DNA from: Odontocerum albicorne
Lineage: Eukaryota; Arthropoda; Insecta; Trichoptera; Odontoceridae
DNA length: 64,000 nucleotides
Reading direction: 5' to 3'
Assembly (NCBI GenBank): GCA_949825065.1
Contig: OX463864.1
Coordinates: 13,157,327 to 13,221,326, forward strand
Shown here: one piece after another, positions 11,349-23,499 of the stretch
Layout of the letters: every line of letters starts with the position of its first letter
Numbering within the stretch: the first letter of the stretch is position 1
The notes under the pieces: model-generated
Databases searched by the model: none
What the model was told of the DNA's origin: nothing
The model's input: only the letters and a program-made list of their open reading frames with translations
Position numbers and translations under genes: made by a program

Positions 11349-11550
11349 ACAATTTCGTTGTATACAGTACAACCTGCCGAACTAATTGCCATGTGGCAAT
11401 CTCTTACAATACAACTACAAAGGTTATAAAGATACCAGTAATGAAAATCAGAATAGAATTATTAAAAAAAATATAGAGTTCGAGCGGAAATAGAACCTGC
11501 GACCCCCGAGTTGGAAAACATGCCTCTTACTGACTAGGTCACGGAGGTCG
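11349..11550 (-). mobile_element. SINE-A copy, full length
   Basis: On the minus strand a tRNA-like head (CGACCTCCGTGACCTAGTCA, then GGTCGCAGGTTCTATTTCC as B-box region) is followed by an A/T-rich body. The tail AGAGATTGCCACATGGCAAT leads into GGTTGTACTGTATACAACG. The same tail is found in the other SINE-A copies, and a related one ends LINE-X. Confidence 0.8.
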
Positions 11551-11569
11551 CTAACAGTACTTTTTTTAT

Positions 11570-11860
11570 TTGTATGGTGCTCTTTTCTACATATCCGAAT
11601 AGATGATTCAGACATATTGAAAAGTGTGGCCGGACGACAACATTGTCTTTGGCCCATGAATTAAATGACCCTTTGGGTTTAGAGCTACTAGAGTAGGCAC
11701 GAAGCTAGCAGTTTGTCATTGTACGTGTTGGAAACACTACATTGCACGTGAAAATGTATTATTTCTTGACAAACTCTTTTACTAGACTGGGACGCTATTT
11801 GTCAGATAAAATCGGGATTCGAAGCCGAAAACCCCCGGTGAAACATTTTAGTGGAATTGA
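11570..11860 (-). mobile_element. SINE-C copy, tRNA-derived
   Basis: On the minus strand a head with B box GGCTTCGAATCCCG is followed by TCCCAGTCTAGTAAAAGAG, a CACGTGCAATGTAGTG block and the 3' part TTTTCAATATGTCTGAATC. The same blocks in the same order occur at 33230-33545, 48325-48645 and, partially, 31625-31800 and 60960-61115. Confidence 0.65.
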
Positions 11861-12500
11861 TAATAAGTACTTAAAATAAATTATAAATATAAAAAAAACT
11901 ATTTAACATTATATTTTTTTATGTTTCGTATTAAAATAATTGAATTTTAAAAAACATTATCTAAACAAGTTTTTATTTAAATTATATAAACACGAGCGTA
12001 GAACAATACAAATAAAAATGATAAAAAGATATTAAACATTTAGATATAAGGAAAGAAAGTCACAAATAATCAAGAAAATTTTCCTAGTAAAAATAAAACA
12101 TTTTATTTTCGTTTACTATTTAAAAAAGTACATAAAAAACATAAAACTATGTGTTTAAATAAGTTTTTCAAATTACTACAGACAGAGAATATGAAACTAT
12201 TGTACTTACAAAATTCTACGATTTTTTTTGTTTTAAGTTTTTTCACTTAAATTTACATATCTAATTTATTTGAATTTTTATCTAAATGAAACCAAAATAT
12301 ATATGTTTTTATGTAAGCATATTGAAGGAGTCAGTATACTCCATTTAAGGAGAGAATATTATGCTATGTAAAAAAATGATCCAAACAGGTACTTCAAAAC
12401 GGAATAATTTTTGGCCCTCGTGAAATTCTTCAACATATATTTTTATTTCCCAAGGCTTTAAAAGTAAGAATTAAAGTTAGGAAATATTCTTTACCGACAA
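11861..12500. other. Unassigned AT-rich sequence
   Basis: No gene or repeat family recognised. Confidence 0.5.
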
Positions 12501-12501
12501 C

Positions 12502-12655
12502 CTACGTGGTCTTATTGGTAACACAAGCCTGAGGGTTGTGGGTTCGATTTTTTTACAAAGGGTTCCAGTTTTGTTTGAACACCTTTCTGATTATTTGGAA
12601 AAGATTGCCACATGACAAAACACCTGCCAAGTTACTGTATACAACGAAAGTGTAA
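12502..12655 (+). mobile_element. SINE-A copy
   Basis: The head CCTACGTGGTCTTATTGGTA and B box GTGGGTTCGATT are clear. The body GGGTTCCAGTTTTG and 3' end TACTGTATACAACGAAAGTG match the family. Its orientation is opposite to the next copy about 40 bp downstream. Confidence 0.75.
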
Positions 12656-12691
12656 TACAAAACAATATTCTTTATATGTTGTATTATTGTA

Positions 12692-12886
12692 CTCCACTTT
12701 TGTTGTGCAACTTGATGGATTAACTAACTGCCTTGTAGCAATCTCTTCTTACTAACTGTAAAGAAAAAAGAGTGGTTTTCAGTGAAAATCTGATTTTAAC
12801 CCTTTTTTTTAAACTTGGTTACAAGAGGAATCAAACACGCAATATCCAGTTGGAAGACAGGCATTTTACCAACTAGGCCACGAGGG
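12692..12886 (-). mobile_element. SINE-A copy
   Basis: On the minus strand it reads CCCTCGTGGCCTAGTTGGTA (A-box region), a diverged B box ending in GATTCC, a poly-A/T middle, and the tail AGAGATTGCTACAAGGCAGT. The 3' end points toward that of the neighbouring plus-strand copy. Confidence 0.75.
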
Positions 12887-12889
12887 TGA

Positions 12890-13835
12890 ACATACTACAA
12901 TCCTTGAGAGTAAACGATTCGTAGATTTAAAGAAAATAAACTAAAGTCAATTTAAGAATGATATTTTTTCTGTTTATAATTTGATAAGAAAGGAGCTGGA
13001 AGTTGTGCTTTACTGCTCATCAAGGATAATAGAATAAAATGGTTAATAAATGTATAATAGTACTAAGTTATCTTTGATTTGGTTTCATACTTCGTAAAAA
13101 AGTAAATTTAAGTTATTCTAAAAACCTATGTAAAGAAAAAAAGTCGTAAAATTTGGCAACATGAGGCATTACTGAATTGTGTCTACTCGAAATCTAACAT
13201 ACACGTACATAACTCTACGAGGAATGAATATTTGAACAAAACTACAAGCTCTTACTTTGATACATCTATGATTAAACAAGTCATAGATAATAAATAGTTT
13301 TATGATTACTTACAAAAATCTGTCAAAAACATTCCATAGATAATGCAGAACTAACATCACCTACGATGCGAACCATAGGTAATAAATTTTATATTAAAAC
13401 AAAATGTGATGAAATCATAATAATGTCATTTTTATATTGTACCAAAAGCATTGTTACATAAAATCTAAAACATGAATCGAAACAAAATAACACTGCACCA
13501 TAAAATAAGTTTACGAAATCTGTTTCCAACGCCCAGCTTGTAAAAATACTTACCTTGCATTCGATTAACAGAAATTTAAACGTTAAGTTTATTTTAAAAG
13601 TTCCGATACACGTTTCTTTAAATAATTACTTTTTCAAACAATTCAATTTAGATATGATAAAATGAGAACATTACTTTTCTGTAAAAGTTTTTATCCATTA
13701 TAACACAGTTGTGGGTGCTACTAAAGAAATTGGAATAAAATAATAAATATTTTTATACCTATAAAAGTCGTTTAGCTCCAAATGTTGATAACTTTGACAA
13801 GGATTATATCTTAAGGTGCATGTATTTGGGTCCAA
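12890..13835. other. Unassigned AT-rich sequence
   Basis: No motif recognised on either strand. Confidence 0.5.
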
Positions 13836-13836
13836 A

Positions 13837-14256
13837 AACTCATTCGAAATTATCATTTATTCGAAATTATTGTTCATTCGAAATTATATTTCATGCGAAA
13901 TTATAATTTATTAGAAATTATCATTCATTCGGAATTATCATTCATTCAAAATGATTGTTCATTCGAAATTATAATTCATGCGAAATTACAATTCATTCAC
14001 AATTATCATTCATTCGGAATAATCAATCATTCGGAATTATCATTCATTCGAAATTATTGTTCATTCAAAATTGTTATTCATGCAAAATTATTATTCATTC
14101 GGAATTATCATTCATTCGAAATTATTAGTCATCGAAATAATCGTCCAGTCATTCGAAATTATTATTCGAAATTATATTCATTCAACATTATTATTCATTC
14201 GGAATTATCATTAATTTGAAATTATCATTTATTCGGAATAATAATTCAATCGAAAT
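13837..14256. repeat. About 16-bp minisatellite, roughly 25 copies
   Basis: Copies of ATTCATTCGAAATTAT with many single-base variants (GGAATTAT, CAAAATTAT, ATGCGAAATTA) run head to tail. The CATTCGAAAT core is partly palindromic. The 108-codon ORF through it is a repeat artefact. Confidence 0.9.
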
Positions 14257-15395
14257 TCTCAAAATTATATCTCTTCATACCCTTTCAAAGATATTTTTTT
14301 CATAAATTTTAAGCTCGTTTTAAGTAAGTCGGAATAAATATTGACAGTTCCAAAATTATGAAAATGAAAACATTATCAATGATTCTTTTCAAAATTAATT
14401 TATAAACCTGTGAGGCCGCAGGGCAAGGAATATAAGACCTCTATCCTCATTAGGTAGTCTCTTTCGTCAGTCTGTAAGTAGTAGACATTCACAAATAAGA
14501 CTCCGAGATGAGGTCTTGGGGTCGTAGGGTCAAACCCCCAACACCCTTAAAATAAAGTATTATAATAGTCATAGATCGCCTTGAAACAGGTTTGGCCACG
14601 GCTTCGAAGGACGTGAAGTTCTGGGCCGTAGACCGACCTGGATAGAGGCGTTTTATGGCATCCATATGGCAACTAATAAAAGTAGTACGATTTATAAAAT
14701 TTTCATACAACTTTAAAATTTGACAGAGAATAAATTTCTAAGCATTTTTTTCTATAAAATTAAAAACAGAGTTATCAATCTTTGAGAGTAAACGATTCGT
14801 GTGATTAAATAAATAAACTTTTCACGTTTAAAAATTCATTGACTATCCCACACACATATATATTATATATTATAAGTAAAATCTAAGATTAAAAAATATA
14901 AGTTTATAAGTAAAATCTTATGGAAAATAATTTAATATTAAAAAAATATAAAACAATTTTTAACCATTTCGTTAAATCCCAAAAAATCTGATGCGTGTGA
15001 ATGCCGAGTTATAAAAACTTGAAAGATGGTAGTACGCACGAGTTGAACATGTTTTTCGGAGTTTTTGCCGTGTCGAGTTGATTGAATTGACGTTTCAAAG
15101 GCATTGCGGCCTTCATGCTCAGGGCGATGTCATAAAACATTACCGAATATAGCACACTAAGTAATTAATAGCTGTTTTGAGCCCAGATTCAGTATCAGGA
15201 CACCTTACTCTTTTATTGGATAATTTTCTGACTGATTATACATTTTTGTTGGAAATTTTGGAGAGAGATTTGGATTGGATAGATGTTATGAAATGGGTGA
15301 AACGTAAAAAGCACCCACCTACACTAGCAACCGCAGCGAGAACATGTCTTTGGCCCGCTTAGCCACCAGCTCTCTAGAACGTAACGTAAACACGC
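14257..15395. other. Unassigned sequence with two GC-richer islands
   Basis: 14400-14690 and 15000-15395 are less AT-rich than their surroundings and may be unrecognised repeat copies. The ORFs at 14489-14710 (minus) and 15177-15362 (plus) match nothing I know. Confidence 0.4.
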
Positions 15396-15399
15396 TCGT

Positions 15400-15475
15400 G
15401 GGGACCAGTGCATAGCTCAGTGAGTGCATCGCGTGTCCTCGACACGGCAATTCTGAATTCATCTTTGTTAGTTGT
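15400..15475 (+). mobile_element. Possible tRNA-like SINE head
   Basis: TGCATAGCTCAGTGAGTGC resembles a tRNA D-arm/A-box, and a weak B-box-like TCTGAATTC lies about 45 bp downstream. The clover-leaf is not convincingly complete, so a decayed SINE head or a tRNA pseudogene is more likely than a functional tRNA. Confidence 0.35.
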
Positions 15476-15749
15476 GTTGTCGTTCAAAGGTTTAACATGC
15501 ATTTTGACATATTTTTTTATGGTTTTTTGGATGTTTATAAATGTCAGTTGCCTCTTTGATGAGACGCGTATAACATACATGATTAAGATTTTATAATATT
15601 TTTTGTTGATGACGATAACATAACTTATTATACCCATAAAAAATGTTTTGGTTTCTCAAAATTTGTGTTTTTACATTCATAAATTACATATCTCCGTTTT
15701 ATTGTCGGGATAGGTAGAAACAATATTTCAGCTCTTCTACTTCGATGCA

Positions 15750-16110
15750 CCTTTTCACATAATTATGTTACAAGTTTTCTAACTTCTATACCATTCACTT
15801 GATCCAACTTTACTTTTATTGCTTTTCCTCCATCACACCTTCCACTCATATTAGTACTGCACATTTGTTTTGTTGGTCTTTCTTCATTCTAAAAGCCCAA
15901 AACAATTTCAGAGTGTTCTTTATCTTACTTAATACATCAGCCTTAAGTTCACATTCATCCCTTATCATTTAATTCAGTATTCTGTAATAAATTATAACTC
16001 TATTCTATTCTCAGTGCACGCAATTCTACCGAAATAATTTGGCTTCTTTCAGTCTTTTGTCAGGTTCACGTTTTACTCCCATATATCAAAGTTGGTACAA
16101 GAATACTATT
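15750..16110 (-). pseudogene. LINE-Z RT C-terminal relic
   Basis: The minus strand shows scattered in-frame blocks homologous to the better copy at 57063-57300, including sequence for a GTGCACTGAGAATAG region and the KADVLSK block. Frameshifts and stops are frequent. DNA-level similarity to 57.1-57.3 kb, 42.86-43.06 kb and 62.39-62.49 kb supports one family. Confidence 0.55.
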
Positions 16111-17229
16111 GTAGACTATCTATCCCCTTAGCATACCAGTTCGAGTATGTTTTATGTTTTTCAAAATTTCCAAAATTCATTGGTAATTTCGTTGACATGA
16201 TAAATTATTTTGGAAGGCATCAATAGTTAAAAATAAACCAAATACCGGGATATTATTAGCGGTATGAACGAATTTATACTAATGTATTTCAGGAAACCGT
16301 TAAACTAGAAATTCCTTCAGTTACCGGAATGTGTGGAGGAAATCGAAAAGTTCGTATCGAGAACTAGATATGTCAGGCGAGGTGAAAGGTGAATGTCAAT
16401 TCAGGATATCTATTTTCTGAGATGTCGTCACCATTATGTAATATATGATACTATCATACTGTGTACTTTTTGGGAGAGGTAGAAATGACAGATTTCCATA
16501 CTTTCTTATCCACATACACACGCATACATATTTTGCCTCACCCACACTTCATCACTCGTCAAGACAAACTTTATTATTCAATTCTTCCCTCGGCTTTCCT
16601 GTTCCTCACACGCCATTCATTACTTAATTCTACTTATAAAAAATGATTTGACTTAAAAATACGAAATTACTTGTCAGATAACCTATTATTACATTTAATA
16701 AGAAACGGATACCTTTTTATCGTTGCGGAGACATATTCATTAGAAGAAAAAGTAAGTAAAATTCACGAGAACGAAGTCTCGGGGCCAGTTAGAATACTAT
16801 GGAAACACTAATGACAAATCCTCATCCCCTAATTTTATTTTATCCAACCCAGACCGGTAGATAGGGAGGTATTATAGTTCAGTCAGATCTCACCAACGCC
16901 CACGATGTTATGGGGAACGAAATACTTTTCTATTCTGCCCGATTTACACTAGATTCAGGTCGAAATCTTCTTAGTTTTAATGAACGCGACATCATGTAGG
17001 GGTTCAGAAGGAAGTGCTCAAATAGACTTGTTCGGTGGCGGTACACTTGAGTTTGAAAATAATAGTACTGGCGACGAACTTAAGATTCGACGTCACGGGA
17101 GAAGGACAATAACTCGCAGCGCAGTAAACATACTTATAAAGCAACTTCAGGTTTGGAATTGAAACAGCCCAGCAAGTTGTCAGTACTTTCACAGAAAACT
17201 ACGAATGCAACATAACTATCATTTGATTA
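16111..17229. other. Unassigned sequence
   Basis: No family recognised. The ORFs at 16445-16646 are shadows of one C/A-rich tract. The ORFs at 16980-17192 overlap on opposite strands and lack known motifs. Confidence 0.45.
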
Positions 17230-17985
17230 TTATAACTCATTGGAGAAGCCAATGAGTTCGAAGGTGTATTGATGTAATGCTAAATGGAGATTCCTTCGGA
17301 ATTTGTTGATGATTATCATAGCAGTACCACAATATTTGGTATACTGATTGATCCAGATGACAGCAAAAATTATAACAGGGCAAAGGGACAATATTGAAAC
17401 TAAAAATTTTGCCATTAAACTTATCATGGTCAAAGATAAATATGGTAGTCCAATAACTTAAATACACCCACGAGGAGCCGAGGCATCTTGATGCAAGGGG
17501 AAAATGTAATATCTGTCTTCCAATGGGTAGGGGGGAGGGGTGGATGGTCATAATTGTTGACAACTGGATCTCTAGGCAAGCTTTAACAATCGCGTGAGGA
17601 GTCATCCCATGACGTTGGGTGAAGGTGTCACCTACGAGTATCTTCGTGGGTTGATCATTATCGAGAAGTATATCACGGCGCGACGCTGAACCTCGAGACC
17701 TAATGGAGTGAGCCCCATTAAAACCGAGAGTACTTCCAGCAAACGTATCCTATAAGTCTTGACGGCAGCAAATAGCGTCCACATTTGACCACCAATCAGC
17801 ATCCTTTTGCCAACTAAGATACAACTTCTGTGGGTCCAACACTTGGCTGCATAACGCACAATGTCCAAAAATAATACATTATAATGAGGTGCATGGCCAC
17901 GCGGTAACGTACTGGACTTTTGTGCGTAAAGTCGTTGGTTCGAACCCCGCGCTGTGCTACTTCCCTCGAATGACAGAGGCATTTT
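17230..17985 (-). pseudogene. Probable LINE RT thumb and C-terminal relic, R1/I-like
   Basis: The minus-strand frame at 17982-17632 contains AAVKTYRIRLLEVLSVLMGL then TPLGLEVQRRA. This resembles the segment AYRTxSxxALxVLAGxxPxxLxxxER that follows the RT palm in R1/I-type LINEs. Farther along, CCHLDQSVYQILWYC could be the degenerate C-terminal CxxC...HxLxxC block. Several stops and frame changes interrupt it. Its start abuts the SINE-B copy at 17886. Confidence 0.45.
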
Positions 17986-18175
17986 TCCGCTTAATATTCG
18001 GTGATATAAAGATACCTATGATTTCGTTCATATTTACTCTTTCAAAAAAGAGAAAAAAATATATGCCGGTAATTTTCGATCATTTCCCTTTGGTGTGCCA
18101 TCGGATACAGCACAGCGGTGTGACCGGTGAGTTTGCTAGTGTACAACTGCTTACTCACTTAAAAGAAAAAAGGTG
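17886..18175 (+). mobile_element. SINE-B copy, best-preserved head
   Basis: The A-box region TGGCCACGCGGTAACGTACT and B box GGTTCGAACCCCGCGC are both good RNA polymerase III promoter matches. The body has GTGCTACTTCCCTCGAATGA and GTGCCATCGGATACAGCAC. The tail is GTGAGTTTGCTAGTGTACAA and ends in an A-rich run. Copies at 9407-9715 and 33080-33155 align to it. Confidence 0.8.
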
Positions 18176-19060
18176 AACTCCACGGCACAGCTTTGCTTTA
18201 CAATTTAATTGACGTTAGAATGGCGAGGGGATCCTCGACTACGAGGCCCAGCAACGACAATGAAAAGCTAATACGGAACAATCGGCTCCATATGGGTTTT
18301 GCTAAGCGAGCAACAGTCAATTACGCCTTCCTCACACTAAGCGGGGAAAATCCACATTCCTTTTTTACCGTCTGGATTTCCGAGCATTTTCATGACACGG
18401 TCCCCTCCCCAGCTTGGCCACGACACGCCCGTAAAGTCTCGCAATGTTTTCATTCAGTTTCGTGACTTCTCCAACTTTAAAGTTTCCTGTTTGCTTTTCT
18501 TATTATATCCTGTACTTAACAGAACATATTCTGAGACTTTTACCTTTTATTTTCTCTTCAAAACGAATTTAATGCTATCCTCTTTCGACTTCTACTCGTG
18601 AAAACGTAAAAACATGTAATGTTTTTATTTTATCATATTTTACTTCAACTGTCGTCATATGACCTTTTTGATACAAAATATTAAAAAAATAACAATAAAT
18701 TAAATTTAACATGGACATGAGAGCAGTGTTATATAATAGAAAAAATAACTAGTATAAGACAAATAATATAACAAATCAAGCCTATATATCGTTCAATAAA
18801 TACATACTGGCAAGAAAAACTTTTTCACTTAATTCCTATGTCAAGGTTACATGAAAATCCACACAATGTTCATATCGATTGCCCAATCTGTACAGTCTTA
18901 TTATGCAAGAGTTTTACAACTAATTAGCTGCAAATCTTTCACTATGGAGCAAAAAAATTTACTTACAAGGAACGTGAATAAACACAAAATGACAAAAAAA
19001 ACGGACATATCAACTTCTGCCATAACGCCACAGATTTATAACGCGAATAATTGTATTATT
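18176..19060. other. Unassigned sequence
   Basis: A GC-richer patch at 18180-18470 has an open frame of 90 codons that matches no family I recognise. The rest is AT-rich. Confidence 0.4.
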
Positions 19061-19065
19061 ATGTA

Positions 19066-19264
19066 ACACTTTCGTTGTATTCAATATAACCTGGTGGGAT
19101 TAATGTCATTTGACAATCTCTTCCAATCAACTAGATAGATATTAAAAATACCTTAAGTGACAATCAGACTGGAACCCTTTTTTTAGAAAACCTGGACGCA
19201 AACGAGGATATAAATCTATAACCCTCTGGTTAGATGAAAGCATCTTACCAACTAGGCCACAATT
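19066..19264 (-). mobile_element. SINE-A copy
   Basis: On the minus strand the head TGTGGCCTAGTTGGTAAGAT leads to a decayed B box, the GGTTCCAGTCTGATTGTCAC body and the tail GGTTATATTGAATACAACG. All three modules are in the family order. Confidence 0.8.
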
Positions 19265-19910
19265 CATGAATTTCAAAATTAAAACTGATAGTTAAAGTTG
19301 GTTTGGAAAGCGCTTCAGAGCTTTATTAATTTATTTTCTAATATATTCGTATGTTATATACTCGCAGGGCTTTTACATCAATAATGAAATAAAAACATTT
19401 CCAACAAAATAATCATTTTTTTTAAATGTGCAACAGTAAAGAATTTCTTGTTTTTACGAGATGAACTGTTAAATATTTTTGTGGTATCATAAGGAATCGA
19501 AATGAAAATCTTCATGTCAAACGTTTTATCGAAATCTGACATCTTCGTCCAAAAATAATCACGTGAACACTTCTTGTTATGTCTTTAGAAAAACAAACAA
19601 AGAAATAAACAAAAAATTTCGTTCATCCGTTTGTTACCAACATTTAGAAATGTTGAAAAAAGGTGTTTAAAAGAAAACAGGTCTATAATGTATGTTGGAC
19701 CCTAAGTGCAAGATCTCTTTAATAGATGTTACCATAATTAGGGAACAGAACGCTTGAGATAAGTGGGGAAAACCTCCAGATTCGCGATTTAATTATATAA
19801 AAATTTCTACACGCAAAATACACTAAAAAAATAATTAAATGTACAAACCAAATCTTACAAAATGGTTTATAAAAAGTTAATTGATTTTTAATTTAAAATA
19901 AAAGAAATTC
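19265..19910. other. Unassigned AT-rich sequence
   Basis: No gene or repeat family recognised. Confidence 0.5.
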
Positions 19911-19911
19911 G

Positions 19912-20010
19912 GTGTATATTCCACTGTTTTACTAATTGTGTTCACTACCAGTTTCGAAGACAAAGCTTTTTCGTCAGGTAATATCCTTTGAACTAAAATA
20001 GTAATTTCCT
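19912..20010 (-). mobile_element. Diverged PLE terminal sequence
   Basis: The minus strand has CTGACGAAAAAGCTTTGTC, then TTCGAAACTGGTAGTG, then AAAACAGTGGAATA. The order CTGANGA, hairpin, GAAAC, CGGTAG-like, CAGTGGAATA is that of PLE-A, but the primary sequence differs, so it is probably a related subfamily. Confidence 0.5.
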
Positions 20011-20326
20011 ACAAAACCCGTTTCTCATTCAAACACCAACTTTTTGTATCCGCCGACACACCTCTTCCCTTTACTAATCTCCATTCTCACTAAGAGGTCA
20101 AACTATCGAGTCCGGAAATCTAATTGATTTAAAACTGGGAATGTTTAAGCTAAACGAAACGTGTGGTCATCTAACAAATAAGCCATTTAAAAAAAACGTC
20201 AACTTGAAGTTGAGTGGTTCATTGCCTATATTTAGTGGTTCATAATTAATTTCATCATCCATTGTTGGAATTGTTTTATACTATATTATTTATAGTTAAG
20301 GCATTAACATTGTGGAGGTTTAAATA

Positions 20327-20697
20327 TGTGGCGGTCGCACACTCGGTCAATGACCGGCGATCCGACCTTTGCATTCCTTGACAATTCAAAACAAACAAGT
20401 GCAAAGTCCGCACGTCGGTCATTCAACTCATTGCCGGGCGTGGAGCGCATTCCATGCTAGAGCGAGAAATCACCACATCTGTCGCGCCAGTTCCGTATTT
20501 GAATGATACCTACATACAACATTAATCGTTTTGCGAATGCAGAAACGAGACGGCGGCATATTGCGAGCGCATTCCCGCACACATTCAAGAATGATATAAA
20601 TACCTACGTCTACCAAATAAATCACTCTTTTTCCGCATTGCGATCTAAAACGAGTTTTATTTATCAACAAATCATCATCATCTCTTCCTTAAGGACA
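20327..20697 (+). mobile_element. LTR-like element (solo LTR), copy 1
   Basis: It starts TGTGGCGGTCG and ends GGACA, giving TG...CA ends. A TATA box ATATAAATACCTACG lies about 100 bp before the end and is followed by AATAAAT and the conserved TTCCGCATTGCGATCTAA block. The 391-bp copy at 62686-63076 has the same layout. No internal coding region or second LTR is present, which fits a solo LTR. I could not fix a target duplication. Confidence 0.6.
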
Positions 20698-20715
20698 TAG
20701 CTCCTAAAAATACAT

Positions 20716-21109
20716 TGTAATTTGTTTAACACTTGCTACCCTGTGATGGATAGCGAGTGACCAGGACTTATATTTTATTTGATTATTCGACGTTTTAATA
20801 CACAATAAAATGATTTTTATAGCTAATTACAAAAAATAACCTAGCCGATTTTGCATAATTTTGATTTAAAATATACATTTTTCACTGGACGCTTAGCGTC
20901 CAGCACCGTGGCTGGTGGATTTTTTTAGCACAGTAAGGCAAGTGTTAATCCAACAATGTTTATTCCACTTTTTGTAACGGTATAACTCTACCGGTTTCAA
21001 GACTTTCACATGGTTTGTGCTTTCCTGACTGAAGTGAAAGCCTTGAAATGGTAGGGTTTTACCGTTACAAAAAGTGGAATAAACAGTGTTTTTGATAAAA
21101 CAAATTACA
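20716..21109. mobile_element. Palindromic PLE-A element split by a TTAA MITE
   Basis: The left arm is interrupted after TGTAATTTGT at 20716-20725 and resumes at 20949 as TCCAACAATGTTTATTCCAC. The right arm ends near 21109 as CAAATTACA. Apart from the insert it is a palindromic pair of PLE-A termini like 10524-10725, with central CCTGACTGAAGTGAAAGCC. Confidence 0.8.
20730..20944 (-). mobile_element. TTAA-flanked MITE, copy 2
   Basis: This 215-bp element is flanked by TTAA at 20726-20729 and 20945-20948. The ends are CACTTGCTACCCTGTGATGG and, in reverse complement, CACTTGCCTTACTGTGC. An internal palindrome CTGGACGCTTAGCGTCCAG precedes the second end. It is the reverse-oriented homologue of 28935-29151. 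TTAA targeting suggests mobilisation by a piggyBac-type transposase, which is not present here. Confidence 0.85.
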
Positions 21110-22056
21110 ATTGTTTTTTTTTATTGTTGAAGATTGAAGGACTACAGTTTTCATTTTCGCGCATTCGTGACTTTTCTCAGGTCACGCCTTTCGCAAGTCC
21201 TGAGTAATAATGAGTACATACTCGTATATAGAGAGGCTTGTGAGAAAGATCAAGAAATTCCTATGAACAGAGCTGCCTTCCTGGACATTAACTTTTTTCT
21301 ATCTCGATTACAAGACGAAATCAGAGGCTGGGTCCACAAAGAAAACGTTGGCAAAGAAAGTGGGAAGAAAAATACAAATGGAAGTTGTTAAGACTTGAAT
21401 GGTAGCAAATTTATATTATTAAGGTAATCTTTTTTACCATTCAAACGACAAAAGTATTAAAAAAAACATGTACAAATTGAAAGTAACAAATTTTGTGACT
21501 TTCAATTTTTAATTTGTAACATAATAAAAAAAACAGAAAACGGTTTGTTTTTTTTTTGTCTTCACATTTAACAATTTTCTGATTGACTGGAAGAAATAAC
21601 AATAAGTCTTTTAGGTTATATTTTATGCTGTGAAAGTGCTTTGCAACGCACAGGGCTGAGCTAGAAAATTGTGGTGCTTGATGCAATGTTTACACGCGGG
21701 GTCTTCTTATTTACACCCTTCATTTATGAAAGTGGGAAAAAAGGGCCAAGGATTCCCCGAATAAGTCACGTTAAAATGTAGTTATTTATTTCACAAAAAT
21801 GTTGTCATGATTTTCCGAGTGTCTTCCAAATCATACGTTTTGTCATTACAGAACAAAAACTGCTAATTAGGGACAAATAGGAACTCTAATACGGGACATT
21901 TGAATTCGAAGGTGGGTGATAGCTGTTAATGTACTGCAGTTATAATAAAATTACCCTTTAGGAATTGTAAATTAAAGTGTTATGGAAAATAAAAATACAT
22001 AACAAGACAGTTTTAAGTTATGATACAATTTCGTAAAAAACTTTTTCGTATTACAC
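21110..22056. other. Unassigned sequence
   Basis: An 85-codon frame at 21134-21391 is less AT-rich and open, but I do not recognise it. It begins directly after a PLE end, and I treat it as hypothetical at best. The remainder is AT-rich. Confidence 0.35.
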
Positions 22057-22253
22057 TTTCGTTGTAGAGAGTACAACCTAATGTGTTATTTACCATTTAA
22101 CAATCACTACCCTCCAACCAGAAATATGTAAAATAAGTCTTAACTAGAAATCAGACTGACACCTTTTCTTCATCAAAATAATCCGACGGGAATCGAGCCC
22201 GTAACACCCAGGCTGAAAGACAAATGTCTTACCAACTAGGTAACGAGGGTAGT
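22057..22253 (-). mobile_element. SINE-A copy with a good B box
   Basis: On the minus strand the head CCCTCGTTACCTAGTTGGTA is followed by B box ACGGGCTCGATTCCCGTCGG. The body (GGTGTCAGTCTGATTTC) and tail (GGTTGTACTCTCTACAACG) match the family consensus. Confidence 0.8.
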
Positions 22254-23495
22254 ACAGTTTAATTGTAAATCATTTAATTTTATTGTTATGTAATCTTAAG
22301 GGCTTATTGCCAAATCGAAAATTACTTCCAACCAACCAAAAAGATATAAAATACTGAAAGTAAAAACAAACAAAAAATATTAATCTTATAGTTGTTAAAA
22401 TAATAGAAATTTTCCGAATTCCCGGGAAATTGAAAAATTTATCCCTCGAGTAAAATTTATCCCACGAGCACTCGGGGAAAAAACAATATTTTTCTATTTT
22501 CTGGCAATGTATAAGAAATAAATATGTGTTGGTCAACACTGTGAATCATGTAACGATAATTTTAGTGAAAGATATTTTTCGAATTCCCGGGAAAGGGATA
22601 AATTTATCCCTAGAATGAAAGTTATCCCGAGAAAAAACCATTTTTGTAGCATTGCATGAGTTTTCACGTGACTTTGACTACTTATAGAAATTAAGTTGTT
22701 TTTGCCGGGATGAATTGATCAAAGCGTATTGGATTACTTTGTTGTGTTGTTCATTTTTACTAGTTTTTTTTCTGTTGTATAACACTGTACTTCTACCCAG
22801 AACATCATATCGCAGGCTAAAAAATGTTTATTCATCAGTCGGTCACAGGTTGGGGAGCTGTCTATACTAAAGAACATGTTGCATGGTCCCACGACGTTTC
22901 ACAAATTTGCCTGAATACAACCATGTAACAACGTTCAGTAATTTTAATTATTTGATCAACTTTGATATAAGCCTCGATTCTAATAAATAGCAAGTTATTT
23001 AGGTAAATACATTACATAAAACTAACAATAATGACAAATTAATACATCTTGTTATAAATTAGCAAAAATATGTCAGTTTGTTAAAATCAAATAATATTTG
23101 GCGACGTTCGTCAAAAGTCACTACGTTAGTCTGCATTGGCTAGGGATGGGGTGTACGATAATTGAATTTTGGATTTTTTATACATAAAATTAAATGTCCA
23201 TAATAAGTATTAATTCATAGTGGATCTTGGCATATTTAAAGATATATACAAATCATACAATACATTAGAAAGTCAATATAATGAAAATGAGAAATTAAAA
23301 TGATTCGATTTGTAAAAAAAAAACGATTTTACCCCATCCCTTTGAGACATGACATTTCAAACGTCACAGGAACCATGTTACATTTTCTTGAGTACAGTAG
23401 CAAAAGGAACCTCCTGCACACAATGATATTCAGGTTAAAATATCCACTTAACCTTGGTTCCACGAAATAAACTTATCCAAACGAATTGTGTCGGT
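22254..23495. other. Unassigned AT-rich sequence with a short direct repeat
   Basis: About 22405-22480 and 22580-22645 share TTCGAATTCCCGGGAAA-type sequence followed by ATTTATCCC and TTATCCC boxes, so a short block was duplicated. Otherwise nothing is recognised. Confidence 0.45.
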
Positions 23496-23499
23496 TATA

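Noticed and set aside
13893..14219. 108-codon ORF with repeated histidine/serine-rich segments
   Set aside because: It is the 16-bp minisatellite; no known protein feature.
17886..17960. Functional tRNA gene
   Set aside because: It is followed by the SINE-B body, repeated at two other sites; it is a tRNA-derived SINE head.
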